37,937 nucleotides of DNA from an uncultured Phocaeicola sp. (lineage in GTDB: Bacteria; Bacteroidota; Bacteroidia; Bacteroidales; Bacteroidaceae), in the NCBI GenBank assembly GCA_944320815.1, contig CALUIZ010000030.1, forward strand, positions 1-37,937. Direction: 5' to 3'. The notes beneath the pieces are model-generated. The model ran no database searches. It saw only the letters and a program-made list of their open reading frames with translations, and was not told the DNA's origin. Each line of letters begins with the position of its first letter. Position 1 is the stretch's first letter. The position numbers and the translations under genes are program-made. Below, in pieces: positions 1-7,766 of this stretch.

Positions 1-198
1 TAGAACGGTTACCAACTCATTACCCGAAAACGAGGTAATTCTTCTAACTCTCTTGATTTCAAAGAGGTATATTCCTTTATACAGATTTACGCAAAATAAT
101 TGTACGAAGTATGATTTGGAGTGATATTTTTTGTAGCGAAGTAGCACAGTTCTCTCACAGCCTCCATAATATACCATGATACATTTGGTAGGGAACAT
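1..198 (-). other. Possible partial open frame running off the window edge
   Basis: On the minus strand a frame beginning with ATG at 198 stays open for 66 codons to the edge of the window, downstream of the small secreted protein gene. The predicted peptide is rich in Tyr, Arg and Leu and I recognise no family. It may be the 5' end of a real gene or chance in AT-rich DNA; nothing else is visible in the first 216 bases. Confidence 0.2.
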
Positions 199-216
199 CA
201 ATTACGATTTGCCCTT

Positions 217-399
217 CTATAAATTAATACTCATATTCTCGCATTTCATCCCTGAAACTCCGCCTTTTCGATAAATATCCCACCTATCCCCTTGACAAAA
301 TTCCGCTTCCGGCATATCTTTACCCCGTCCCTCACAATATACCGTCAATAATGCAGGTATCAGCAAGGTTACCCACAATAATAATTTTTTTGATTTCAT
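217..399 (-). CDS. Small secreted protein of unknown function (60 aa)
   Basis: A 60-residue protein starting MKSKKLLLWV, with a short basic N-terminus, a hydrophobic stretch (about residues 5-19), and then a polar tail with Cys at about 18, 35 and 53. This fits an exported small protein. A lipoprotein is possible but the residue before the first Cys is Tyr, which is a poor lipobox. An in-frame ATG four codons upstream (411) is an alternative start; I prefer 399 because the basic n-region of a signal peptide begins there. A good Bacteroidetes-type promoter lies about 50 bases upstream (449-478). I recognise no family and cannot assign a function. Confidence 0.5.
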   Translation of the reverse strand: MKSKKLLLWVTLLIPALLTVYCEGRGKDMPEAEFCQGDRWDIYRKGGVSGMKCENMSINL

Positions 400-448
400 A
401 GCTATATGCATTTGTTGAGTAATTTTTTTTGTATCTTATTGTTTCTGG

Positions 449-478
449 CAAATATATATAAATTTTAATAATACCAAA
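449..478 (-). promoter_or_regulatory. Predicted promoter for the small secreted protein
   Basis: Read on the minus strand: TTTG (475-478), 18 bases, then TATATTTG (449-456), matching the Bacteroidetes -33/-7 pattern TTTG-N19-TAnnTTTG. It lies 50 bases upstream of the chosen start. Confidence 0.55.
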
Positions 479-479
479 A

Positions 480-694
480 GAAAAATTTAAAATACATAAA
501 AGAATATGTTATCGATGTGTGCGTGAATTTGGAATAAGCCATTCTGGAGGGATTGTAGCCGCTGGTTTCTTTCAATGTAAACGGATAATACTTCCGGTCT
601 GTTGAAGAGAAGTGATATGCGGTGTGCGCCGCACAAATGTTTATTGTAAAACTGTGTGCAGACCGGGCCTTGAATGTTTTGGGCGGTTCGTTGA
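480..694. other. Intergenic stretch without a recognised gene
   Basis: No coding signal I trust. Two minus-strand frames (728-465 and 744-487) are both open for about 85 codons across the same bases, which points to a sequence quirk rather than two genes. The stretch leads directly into the 22-base-period repeats at 711-778. Confidence 0.4.
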
Positions 695-710
695 CTGCTT
701 TGGCAGAGAA

Positions 711-778
711 GGCCGTTGTTCTGGTCAAAACAGGCTGTTGTCATGGTTAGAACAGGCCGTTGTTTCTGTCGGGGTAAC
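711..778. repeat. Tandem 22-base-period palindromic repeats, array A
   Basis: Three units, each a 6-base spacer (GGCCGT, GGCTGT, GGCCGT) followed by a 16-base core: TGTTCTGGTCAAAACA (717-732), TGTCATGGTTAGAACA (739-754) and a decayed third core from 761. The cores approximate the palindrome TGTTYTGRYCARAACA. A further decayed unit may lie at 695-710. The array sits just upstream of the predicted promoter of the heparinase-family gene. The same pattern occurs at 6380-6505 and 12921-13024. Confidence 0.75.
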
Positions 779-798
779 CTGATATGAAAAAATGCCGG

Positions 799-826
799 TC
801 TGTTTTTCCTTTTTTAAGTATATTTG
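799..826 (+). promoter_or_regulatory. Predicted promoter of the heparinase-family gene
   Basis: TATATTTG at 819-826 is a perfect -7 match to TAnnTTTG. The best -33 candidate is the weak TCTG at 799-802, only 16 bases upstream, so the -33 part is uncertain. The gene starts at 875. Confidence 0.45.
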
Positions 827-874
827 GCAGCTCGTTCGTATTTAAAGACAGAAAACGAAAAACCAGAAAGGAAC

Positions 875-3589
875 ATGAGAAAAATAGCATTGTGGGCCAG
901 TCTGTTTCTGGCCGTGGCGCTGAATGCGCAGACAGACCTGTCTCTCCGGCTGCCGCAGGGGCATCCGCGTTATCTGACGACTCAGGAAGGGAAGAAGGAG
1001 ACCGGGCGGCTGATTGAGAAGGAAGAATGGGCGAAAGAGGTGTTCGCCCGCTTGAAGGAACGTACCGACAGGTATGTGGACCGGGGAAGTGACTGGCTTT
1101 CTTCGCGGTTGCTGATGCATTGGAACACACACGCTACGGATGTATATATAAAAGGTGAGTATTATGATCATGCCGGCGGTGAAAAGGCTCCGGCTCCGAC
1201 GGTCGTTTTCACTGGAGCGCGCAGTCATGCAACCAATTATCGTCGTCCTAAACTGGAAGAGCTGGAACCTTACCAGGAAGACCCGCGTGGCATGTATCTT
1301 GAAAATACGGCATTAAAGACGTATGAATGGGTGAATATCGGCAAGACGGGGAGAATCGTGGAGAGCGTGAACCGAGAGATAGTGGAGCTTGCGAGGGACG
1401 CGGCTTTTCTGTGGTGGATGACTGGAGAGGAGAAATATGCGAAGGCGGCGGATGCGGTGTTTGATACATATGCGACAGGACTGTACTACCGGAATGTGCC
1501 GGTCGACCTGAATCACGGGCATCAGCAGACACTGGTCGGAATGACTTCGTTTGAGGTGATTCACGAGGATGTACTCAATGATCTTGTGCCGCTCTATGAT
1601 TTCCTTTACGATTATCTCCGTCTGCACCGTCCGGAGAAGATGGACATCTATGCGGGGGCTTTCAAGAAGTGTGCGGACAACATCATCGCCAAAGGTGTGC
1701 CCCACAACAATTGGAATCTGCTTCAGGCACGCTTTGTGATGAATATTGCGCTGGTTCTGGAGGATGACTCTGCATATCAGGACAAGAAAGGCCGGCAGTA
1801 TTATATTGACTATCTTCTGAACAAGTCGTCCATCCGTCAGTGGTCATTGAAAAGGCTCGCTGACTACGGGTTTGACCCGTCGACAGGCATATGGGCGGAA
1901 TGTCCCGGCTACAGCAGTGTGGTGGTGGGCGACTATTCCAGCTTCATGAATCTTTTCGACCGCAATCTGGGCATTGACCTGACAAAAGAGATTCCTGTGC
2001 TGCCGAAGGCGGTGGAGGCGATGCCTCAGTATCTTTTCCCGAACCGGATGGTATGTGGTTTCGGCGACACTCATCCGGGGGGACTCCGTACGGACATATT
2101 CCGTTATATGGTAAGCAATGCCCGGCAGCATGGGAAGAAGGACGATGAACGCAAGTTCACCGCCATGCTGAAGCTTTTCGACCCTTCGGCCTCATTGCCT
2201 GCGGCGGAACGGAAGAACATGCCGGTGGCCGTGACTTCATTCTTTGCGGAAAAGCCGTTGGAGATTGACGGAAAGACAGAGGCGGGCAGGATAGACGATT
2301 ATGTCACTCCCTCCTTTTATGCGCCCAACGTGAGCTGGCTGGTGCAGCGTAACGGCATGGACCGCCGTAACAGTCTGATGGTTTCGTTGAATGCCAGTGA
2401 AGGCAACCACATGCATGCCAACGGAATCAGTATGGAACTGTATGGGAAAGGGTATGTCTTGGGGCCTGATGCAGGTATCGGAAAGACACTCTATCAGGGA
2501 CTTGATTATCTGGAGTATTACAGCCAGTTCCCTTCGCACAATACGGTCTGCGTGGACGGCATATCTTCTTATCCTGTGATGAAGAGCTGCCATTCGTTCG
2601 AGCTTCGGCATTTGTATCCTCAGTCGGGGGAAAGGGTAGGATATCAGCCGGTGTCATACAGTGAAGTGTATTTCCGCGAACCCGAAACGTATTCCGACCA
2701 GACTCGTTTGAATGGAATTGTCAACACTTCCGATTCTACGGGCTACTATATTGACGTGTTCCGCAGCCGTAAAGTGGAAGGCGGCGACAAAATGCACGAT
2801 TATTTTTATCATAATCTTGGTCAGGAAATGACGCTGGAAGCTGCCGACGGTCAGTCGCTCAACCTTCAGCCGACGGAAGAGCTGGCTTTTGCCGGAGGAC
2901 ATCTGTATGCTTATTCTTATATATATGACAAGAAGAGTGCCGTGACGGAAAAGGATGTGAAGGCTGACTTCACGGTTCGTATGCCGGACAAGGATGACAT
3001 AACGATGACTCTGTGGATGAAAGGAGAAAAAGACAGGGAAGTGTTCTCCGCCTTGAGTCCGATGACGGAAGGACTGAGCCGGATCAAGGATATGCCGTAT
3101 GTCATAGCCGACCAGCCGACGCTTACTTTCGTGGCGCGCCAGCGTGGAGAGGCATGGAACCGTCCGTTCGTGGCAGTATATGAGCCTCACACGTTGCGGG
3201 AACCGTCTCGCATCAGGCGTGTCACTTTCCCGGAAGTGGAAGGCAAAGGAAAAGTGGGGGTGAAAGTGGAGCTTGTGGATGGAAACACAGATTTAATTCT
3301 TTCGTCAGACAAGGCGGATGAAGCCATGGAGATGGAAGGCGTGAAGTCATCCTCAGTCTGTTCCATAGTGCGGAAGGACAAGGAGAATGGGTTGCAGATG
3401 TGCTTCATGGGAGGCGGTACTTCGCTTCAGGTAGATAATCTTTCCATCTCTTCCGGAGTTTCCTCCGACGTTCTTCTGGTGAAGAAGCACGGAGTGTGGA
3501 TGTACACGGCTTCTGCTCCAGTCTCGGTAGTGTTGGAAGGGAGAAGTTATCATTTGCCTTCATCATTGATGCTGAAAACGTTGGAATGA
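875..3589 (+). CDS. Secreted heparinase II/III-family polysaccharide lyase
   Basis: A 904-residue protein. The start at 875 is chosen because AGGA lies just before the ATG and a clean signal peptide (MRKIALWASLFLAVALNAQ) begins there; the frame is open further upstream but without such signals. After the signal peptide comes an all-helical region to about residue 420 that contains HNNWN (277-281) and CPGYS (343-347). A heparinase II/III-like beta region follows, with GNHMHANGIS (510-519) and SHNTV (554-558). These His, Asn and Tyr motifs are the kind used by heparinase II/III-type lyases to cleave uronic-acid polysaccharides by beta-elimination. I cannot assign the PL family or substrate. It stands alone: no SusC/SusD, sulfatase or other lyase is nearby in the window. 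Confidence 0.85.
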   Translation: MRKIALWASLFLAVALNAQTDLSLRLPQGHPRYLTTQEGKKETGRLIEKEEWAKEVFARLKERTDRYVDRGSDWLSSRLLMHWNTHATDVYIKGEYYDHAGGEKAPAPTVVFTGARSHATNYRRPKLEELEPYQEDPRGMYLENTALKTYEWVNIGKTGRIVESVNREIVELARDAAFLWWMTGEEKYAKAADAVFDTYATGLYYRNVPVDLNHGHQQTLVGMTSFEVIHEDVLNDLVPLYDFLYDYLRLHRPEKMDIYAGAFKKCADNIIAKGVPHNNWNLLQARFVMNIALVLEDDSAYQDKKGRQYYIDYLLNKSSIRQWSLKRLADYGFDPSTGIWAECPGYSSVVVGDYSSFMNLFDRNLGIDLTKEIPVLPKAVEAMPQYLFPNRMVCGFGDTHPGGLRTDIFRYMVSNARQHGKKDDERKFTAMLKLFDPSASLPAAERKNMPVAVTSFFAEKPLEIDGKTEAGRIDDYVTPSFYAPNVSWLVQRNGMDRRNSLMVSLNASEGNHMHANGISMELYGKGYVLGPDAGIGKTLYQGLDYLEYYSQFPSHNTVCVDGISSYPVMKSCHSFELRHLYPQSGERVGYQPVSYSEVYFREPETYSDQTRLNGIVNTSDSTGYYIDVFRSRKVEGGDKMHDYFYHNLGQEMTLEAADGQSLNLQPTEELAFAGGHLYAYSYIYDKKSAVTEKDVKADFTVRMPDKDDITMTLWMKGEKDREVFSALSPMTEGLSRIKDMPYVIADQPTLTFVARQRGEAWNRPFVAVYEPHTLREPSRIRRVTFPEVEGKGKVGVKVELVDGNTDLILSSDKADEAMEMEGVKSSSVCSIVRKDKENGLQMCFMGGGTSLQVDNLSISSGVSSDVLLVKKHGVWMYTASAPVSVVLEGRSYHLPSSLMLKTLE

Positions 3590-3604
3590 TTCTATAAATA
3601 GGAT

Positions 3605-3647
3605 AATGGTTCTGGGAACGGATCTTTAATCTGTTCTCAGAGCCATT
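3605..3647. terminator. Stem-loop after the heparinase-family gene
   Basis: AATGGTTCTGGGAACGGAT (3605-3623) pairs imperfectly with the stretch ending at 3647 (ATC, GTTC, CAGA, CCATT segments) around a CTTTA loop. It lies between convergent genes and could serve either side; the following T-run is weak. Confidence 0.5.
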
Positions 3648-3690
3648 TGTGTAAATGTCCAATAGGTGAGATGGACTGATAGGGTTGCAT

Positions 3691-4371
3691 TCATCGCTTG
3701 CGGAACAACTGCATTCTTATACCGAATGAGAGTCTCAGGATATCTTTCATCCGGATATATCGGTTTGTGGCTTTGCTTATCAGATACAGTTCGCATGTGC
3801 TGATTTCATAATAGGCCGAGATGTTCCGTAGGAGGCTGTGGGAGGGGTTGAACCCGAAGCGTTGTCCGATGAAGATGTACGGGCGGATTTTCGTGCTGAA
3901 ATTGTAATATTTGTTCGGATACTTTCCCGGTTCCTTTTTCCAGAACTCATCTCCGGTAATGGTGGTCATGTACAGTCCGCAGTAGAAAGGTTCTATCGCC
4001 CATTGTTCGTTGATGCTGACGCTCCACGGAATATAGTTCTGCTTGACGGTGAAGGTGGAGCGTGTCTTTCCGCCCGCATATCTTTTAGGCAGGAATCCCC
4101 ACAAGAAGTCCGTCTCCCATTGGCAGCGTTTCCCGTAATCCCATCCCGCACCTACAGCGAACATACCCATTCCTCCCGCATATTGCAGCTTGACATGAGT
4201 TGGTTTCAGTTTTTCCCAGCGTTGGTATTTCAGATGGACACGTTTGTCCCATTTCCGTGTGTGGAGTGCTGTCGTGTCAGTTGCAGACAGGCCGGCAATC
4301 CCACTTTCCGGCAGAGAGAGGAAAGTCAGGACGCAGAGCAGAAAGATTATTTTAGTAGGAGTACACTTCAT
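3691..4371 (-). CDS. Exported protein of unknown function, possibly outer-membrane
   Basis: A 226-residue protein when started at the ATG at 4371 (MKCTPTKIIFLLCVLTFLSL), where a signal peptide begins. The frame stays open further upstream but only inside the neighbouring gene. The mature part is rich in Gly, Tyr, Trp and alternating hydrophobic residues, as in small Bacteroidetes outer-membrane or surface proteins, but I see no named domain. The start lies inside the last codons of the metallophosphoesterase gene (20-base overlap), so the two are very likely co-transcribed and translationally coupled, and may act together in the envelope. Function unknown. Confidence 0.65.
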   Translation of the reverse strand: MKCTPTKIIFLLCVLTFLSLPESGIAGLSATDTTALHTRKWDKRVHLKYQRWEKLKPTHVKLQYAGGMGMFAVGAGWDYGKRCQWETDFLWGFLPKRYAGGKTRSTFTVKQNYIPWSVSINEQWAIEPFYCGLYMTTITGDEFWKKEPGKYPNKYYNFSTKIRPYIFIGQRFGFNPSHSLLRNISAYYEISTCELYLISKATNRYIRMKDILRLSFGIRMQLFRKR

Positions 4372-5173
4372 AGGTATAATCATTTTCGTTGATGGTGAAA
4401 TGGAGATAGGAGCGTTTTTTCGCTGAGGCACATTCATAATATAGGATGCCGTCATTGAAAAATTCATCGACACTGACGTTGTGTCCGTGTCCGTAGACAC
4501 AGAATTGCAGGCTGGGGAATCTGGTGATGCTTTCCTCAAAGAAATCGGCTACGTTGTTGTTGAACTGTTCTGAATAAGGGCCGGCATGCATCGCGACTAC
4601 CGTCTTCTCTGCATGTGCCGGAAAGTTGTCCTGCTCTGACTTCAAGAAGCTGAAGTCTGGCACTGCGGTGGTATAGTTATATTCCAGCGCATTGGTGTTG
4701 AGGCAGACGAAATGAACGTTTCCCGCCGTGAATGAGAAATTCTCCTTTCCGAAGATATGGCTGAACACCTGTTCGCCTGTGGCCAGACAGTCGTGGTTAC
4801 CCAGCAGGCATACATAGGGCACGACCAGACGATTCAGGATGTCGCGCTGCTTTTCAAATTCCAGTTTCAGGCCGAAGTCCGACAGGTCTCCCGTATGTAT
4901 CACGAAATCAATGTCATTTCGGGAATTGATGGCTTCTACCGCATCTTCCGTCTCATCGTACCATCTTTGCGTGTCGCTGATTACCGCGAATGAAATGCTT
5001 TTCCGTCCGGCAAGCGAAGACTCGATACGGCGGATGTTTTTGTCATTGATGCCTGTCTCGCCGTTGATGTCAAGGTCGTAGGGATGGTATTCAATCATGT
5101 CGCATCCTGCAGACAGAAATGCCAGGCAGGAGGACATTGCGAGTGCGAAAACGGAACCATTGCATATGTTCAT
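4352..5173 (-). CDS. Lipoprotein metallophosphoesterase (calcineurin-like)
   Basis: A 273-residue protein with a lipoprotein signal (lipobox SAGC, Cys24), so it is probably membrane-anchored outside the cytoplasm. The metallophosphoesterase metal-binding motifs appear in order: SDTQ (Asp67), GDLSD (95-99), GNHD (125-128), MHAGP (His196) and GHGH (228-231). In the first motif the usual D-x-H is D-x-Q, a variant seen in part of the superfamily. These enzymes hydrolyse phosphomono- or diesters at a dimetal centre; the substrate cannot be told from sequence. It has its own predicted promoter (5198-5228) and overlaps the next gene downstream. Confidence 0.85.
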   Translation of the reverse strand: MNICNGSVFALAMSSCLAFLSAGCDMIEYHPYDLDINGETGINDKNIRRIESSLAGRKSISFAVISDTQRWYDETEDAVEAINSRNDIDFVIHTGDLSDFGLKLEFEKQRDILNRLVVPYVCLLGNHDCLATGEQVFSHIFGKENFSFTAGNVHFVCLNTNALEYNYTTAVPDFSFLKSEQDNFPAHAEKTVVAMHAGPYSEQFNNNVADFFEESITRFPSLQFCVYGHGHNVSVDEFFNDGILYYECASAKKRSYLHFTINENDYTYEVYSY

Positions 5174-5197
5174 AATAAGTCCAGTTTTTTGTTTCTA

Positions 5198-5228
5198 CAA
5201 AAGTGGGAAGAAAAAACCGGATTTCAAA
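5198..5228 (-). promoter_or_regulatory. Predicted promoter of the metallophosphoesterase gene
   Basis: Minus strand: TTTG (5225-5228), 19 bases, CACTTTTG (5198-5205), seven of eight bases of the form TAnnTTTG. It is 25 bases upstream of the start, giving a short leader. Confidence 0.5.
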
Positions 5229-5273
5229 AGTCTGATTGGAATGAAAAATGTTCCAAATTCTGTGGAGGATAAG

Positions 5274-5299
5274 AAAAACCGTGCAAGGCTCCGGTTTTT
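5274..5299 (-). terminator. Predicted terminator after the pyridoxal kinase-like gene
   Basis: Perfect 8-base stem AAAAACCG (5274-5281) / CGGTTTTT (5292-5299) with a 10-base loop, about 36 bases beyond the stop codon of the minus-strand kinase gene. A second palindrome, CCGGAACTTCCGG, lies at 5314-5326 between the two. Confidence 0.5.
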
Positions 5300-5335
5300 T
5301 AGATACTTCACAACCGGAACTTCCGGACAGAAGGA

Positions 5336-6346
5336 CTATTCCACCAACTCATAGCTGCTCACCTGGATTGGCATGTCGAGGTTGTGCAGCACTTTTTCGA
5401 GCATGATTCCCTCCATGTTGTTGTATTCATAGCCGAAAGTGGCCCGTATCCCCTGCAGAATGAACTGCGTGGCACGGTCGAGTGCGATGGGCAGACTGTC
5501 GCCCTGCATGAGCGATCCGGTAATGACGCTGGTGAACGTGTCGCCTGTGCCCGGATAGTGTGCGGGAAGATAGGGGCAGGTCACTTTCCAGTAGCGGTTG
5601 CCGAAGCGGTTGTAGGCATAGACAGAGGTGGAGTGGGGGTCGTCCTTTACGGGGACGCTGGTTACGATGACGATGCTCGGCCCCTTGTCGGACAAAGCTT
5701 TGAGGGCGGCTTTCAGTTCCGCGTCGTTCATGCTTTCCTGAAACGGCATGTCGAGCAGACGGAAAAGCTCTGTCATGTTGGGGGTGATGATGTCGGCCAG
5801 ACAGATCAGTTTTTTCATCTCCGTCACCATTTCTTCAGTCATGCCCTTGTAGAGATTTCCGTTGTCACCCATGACGGGGTCCACCACCACAAGGTCGGTG
5901 GGGCGGCGGAATTTCCGGATGAAGTCTTCCACAATCTGTGCCTGCTGTGGCGAGCCAAGATAGCCCGAATAGAAAGCGTCGAAACGGAAGTCCTGTTCCT
6001 CCCATTTGGAGATGATGCGCTTCATCTCTTCGGTCAGGTCGAGAAATGAATAGACCGGATACTGTGTGTGGTTCGAGAGAATGGCCGTAGGTAGCGGACA
6101 TACCTGAAGTCCCATTGAGGAAAGGATAGGGATGACCGCCATGAGCGACACCCGTCCCACTCCCGACAAGTCGTGCACAGCCACCACTTTCTTCCCCTGA
6201 TTGTGGAACAGACGTTCGCAGGGATGATTTCCCGCCTCCGCACGTGCGCCTGCCGTCTTTTTCCGTCTGTACTTGTTCTCTTTCTCCCAAGCCGCTTTGC
6301 GGGCTTCATAGGCTTCGTATTGCTTTTCGATATAATTGTCTGCCAT
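5336..6346 (-). CDS. Pyridoxal/pyridoxamine kinase-like protein with N-terminal extension
   Basis: A 336-residue ribokinase-fold kinase of the PdxK/PdxY group, which phosphorylates B6 vitamers with ATP in the salvage route to pyridoxal 5'-phosphate. The core starts around residue 53 (VVAVHDLSGVGRVSL). DPVMGD (156-161) follows, then GTGDTF (266-271), whose Asp269 is the expected catalytic base. The first ~50 residues (MADNYIEKQYEAYEARKAAW and on) are a highly charged, probably helical extension not needed by typical ~285-residue members. The ATG at 6346 starts this extension; the open frame upstream of it only reads through the repeat array. The physiological substrate is inferred from the family and could be a related hydroxymethyl-pyrimidine-type compound. 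Confidence 0.8.
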   Translation of the reverse strand: MADNYIEKQYEAYEARKAAWEKENKYRRKKTAGARAEAGNHPCERLFHNQGKKVVAVHDLSGVGRVSLMAVIPILSSMGLQVCPLPTAILSNHTQYPVYSFLDLTEEMKRIISKWEEQDFRFDAFYSGYLGSPQQAQIVEDFIRKFRRPTDLVVVDPVMGDNGNLYKGMTEEMVTEMKKLICLADIITPNMTELFRLLDMPFQESMNDAELKAALKALSDKGPSIVIVTSVPVKDDPHSTSVYAYNRFGNRYWKVTCPYLPAHYPGTGDTFTSVITGSLMQGDSLPIALDRATQFILQGIRATFGYEYNNMEGIMLEKVLHNLDMPIQVSSYELVE

Positions 6347-6369
6347 AGTCTTCTTTTGTTTGTTCTGCA

Positions 6370-6401
6370 CAAAGGACGCTACTTTTTGTGGAACAGGCAA
6401 A
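6370..6401 (-). promoter_or_regulatory. Candidate promoter of the pyridoxal kinase-like gene
   Basis: Minus strand: TTTG (6398-6401), 20 bases, GTCCTTTG (6370-6377), a partial -7 match. The first core of repeat array B (6380-6395) falls exactly between the two elements. Confidence 0.4.
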
Positions 6402-6505
6402 CTTTTCCTCCGGAATTTGCGCTTGTTCTGGTTGGAACAGCCGCTTGTTTTGCCTGAAACAGGCGGCTGTTTCCACAAAGGCAGGCGGTTGTTTTTTTGC
6501 GGGCT
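6380..6505. repeat. Tandem 22-base-period palindromic repeats, array B
   Basis: Six units in 22-base register between two divergent genes. Cores start at 6380, 6402 (decayed), 6424 (TGTTCTGGTTGGAACA), 6446 (TGTTTTGCCTGAAACA), 6468 (TGTTTCCACAAAGGCA) and 6490; spacers are 6-base, G/C-rich (GCCGCT, GGCGGC, GGCGGT). Units 3-5 also form a larger hairpin: AACAGCCGCTTGTTT (6436-6450) pairs with AAACAGGCGGCTGTT (6457-6471) with one mismatch and a six-base loop. Confidence 0.8.
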
Positions 6506-6564
6506 AATTGGGGCATGCGGCAAAATCTTTCCGGAAATCCTGCATGATTACAGAAATAGTGTTG

Positions 6565-6572
6565 TAAATTTG
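6565..6572 (+). promoter_or_regulatory. Predicted -7 element for the GT4/UPF0104 pair
   Basis: TAAATTTG matches TAnnTTTG perfectly, 45 bases before the start at 6618. No clear -33 TTTG is present at the expected distance, so activation from the repeat array upstream is possible. Confidence 0.45.
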
Positions 6573-6617
6573 CGGCGAATTTATTTGAATTTTACGCGAA
6601 GAGACAAAAGAACGGGT

Positions 6618-7766
6618 ATGATCGGACTATTTAACGACTGTTTTCCTCCCATAATGGATGGGGTGTCTGTCGCCACACAGAATTATGCGTACTGGCTTCA
6701 CCGGAAGGGAGAAGAGGTTTGTGTGGTGACTCCCACCGCTGATTCTCCAGTGGACGACAATGTTCCTTACCCCGTGTACAGGTATGTGTCGATGCCCATT
6801 CCCAAGCGGAAGCCGTACCGGATGGGATTTCCCTACATTGATTTTCCTTTCTATAAGCAGATCAACAGTCTGCCGTTCACGCTGCTGCATGCGCATTGTC
6901 CGTTCTCTTCCGGAGAGCTGGCCATGCGTCTGGCACATTCGCGTCGCATACCCATTGTCGCCACATTCCATTCGAAATATCGTGCGGACTTTGAGCGCGT
7001 GATACCGAGCAGGCTGATAGTCGACCTGATAATCAAGCGTATTGTCAATTTTTACAACCGTGCCGATGAGGTGTGGATTCCGCAGGCTTCGGTCGAGGAA
7101 ACCTTGCGCGAATACGGATACCGGGGAAGGGTGGAAGTGGTGGACAACGGAAACGATTTCGCGGGCACCTATTCGGAGGAGGAAAGGGGGGCTTTCAGAA
7201 AAGAGTTGGGTGTGGCGGATGACATTCCTCTGTTCCTCTATGTGGGGCAGCATATTATGGAAAAGAATCTGGAGTTTCTGCTTCATTCTGTCGCCTTGCT
7301 GAAAGATGTTCCATTCAGAATGTTCTTTATAGGGACAGGCTATGCGGCCGGTGAACTTGAAGAACTCTCCAAAAGACTTGGAATAGATGACAGAGTGAGT
7401 TTCTTGGGATGCATGACCGAGAGGGAACGGCTGCGGAAGTATTATCTGGCCGCCGACCTTTTTCTGTTTCCTTCGCTTTATGACAACGCTCCGCTGGTTG
7501 TGCGTGAGGCGGCTGCCTTGCGGACTCCTTCTGTGCTGATTGGGGGTTCTACAGCCGCGGCGGTAGTGAAGGACGGTGTCAATGGATTCCTTTCGGAAAA
7601 CGACAAGGAAAGTTTTGCCGGAAGGATACGGGATATAATGCAGGACAGGCCCCGGCTTGAACTGGTGGCCCGCCGTGCTTCAGAAACGCTGGCGCGCTCG
7701 TGGGAAGACATTGCCGGCGAGGTGAGCGAACGCTATGCCAGTCTCATCAAACGTTGCCGCCCATGA
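6618..7766 (+). CDS. GT4-family glycosyltransferase, probably glycolipid-forming
   Basis: A 382-residue GT-B glycosyltransferase. The N-terminal domain begins GLFNDCFPPIMDGVSVATQN, the typical GT4 acceptor-side loop, and HAHCPFSSGELAMRLA and ATFHSKYR follow. The C-terminal donor domain has FLYVGQHIMEKNLEFLL and the E-x7-E-like segment DNAPLVVREAAALRTP before GGSTAA. This subgroup transfers sugars (often mannose or glucose) from nucleotide donors to lipid acceptors. The ATG at 6618 is chosen because the family N-terminus starts there and a -7 box precedes it. Its stop overlaps the next ATG by four bases (ATGA), so it is coupled to the UPF0104 membrane protein. Confidence 0.85.
   Translation: MIGLFNDCFPPIMDGVSVATQNYAYWLHRKGEEVCVVTPTADSPVDDNVPYPVYRYVSMPIPKRKPYRMGFPYIDFPFYKQINSLPFTLLHAHCPFSSGELAMRLAHSRRIPIVATFHSKYRADFERVIPSRLIVDLIIKRIVNFYNRADEVWIPQASVEETLREYGYRGRVEVVDNGNDFAGTYSEEERGAFRKELGVADDIPLFLYVGQHIMEKNLEFLLHSVALLKDVPFRMFFIGTGYAAGELEELSKRLGIDDRVSFLGCMTERERLRKYYLAADLFLFPSLYDNAPLVVREAAALRTPSVLIGGSTAAAVVKDGVNGFLSENDKESFAGRIRDIMQDRPRLELVARRASETLARSWEDIAGEVSERYASLIKRCRP

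Noticed and set aside
5384..6049. Long plus-strand frame opposite the pyridoxal kinase-like gene
   Set aside because: Antisense shadow; the minus strand carries the kinase motifs DPVMGD and GTGD.
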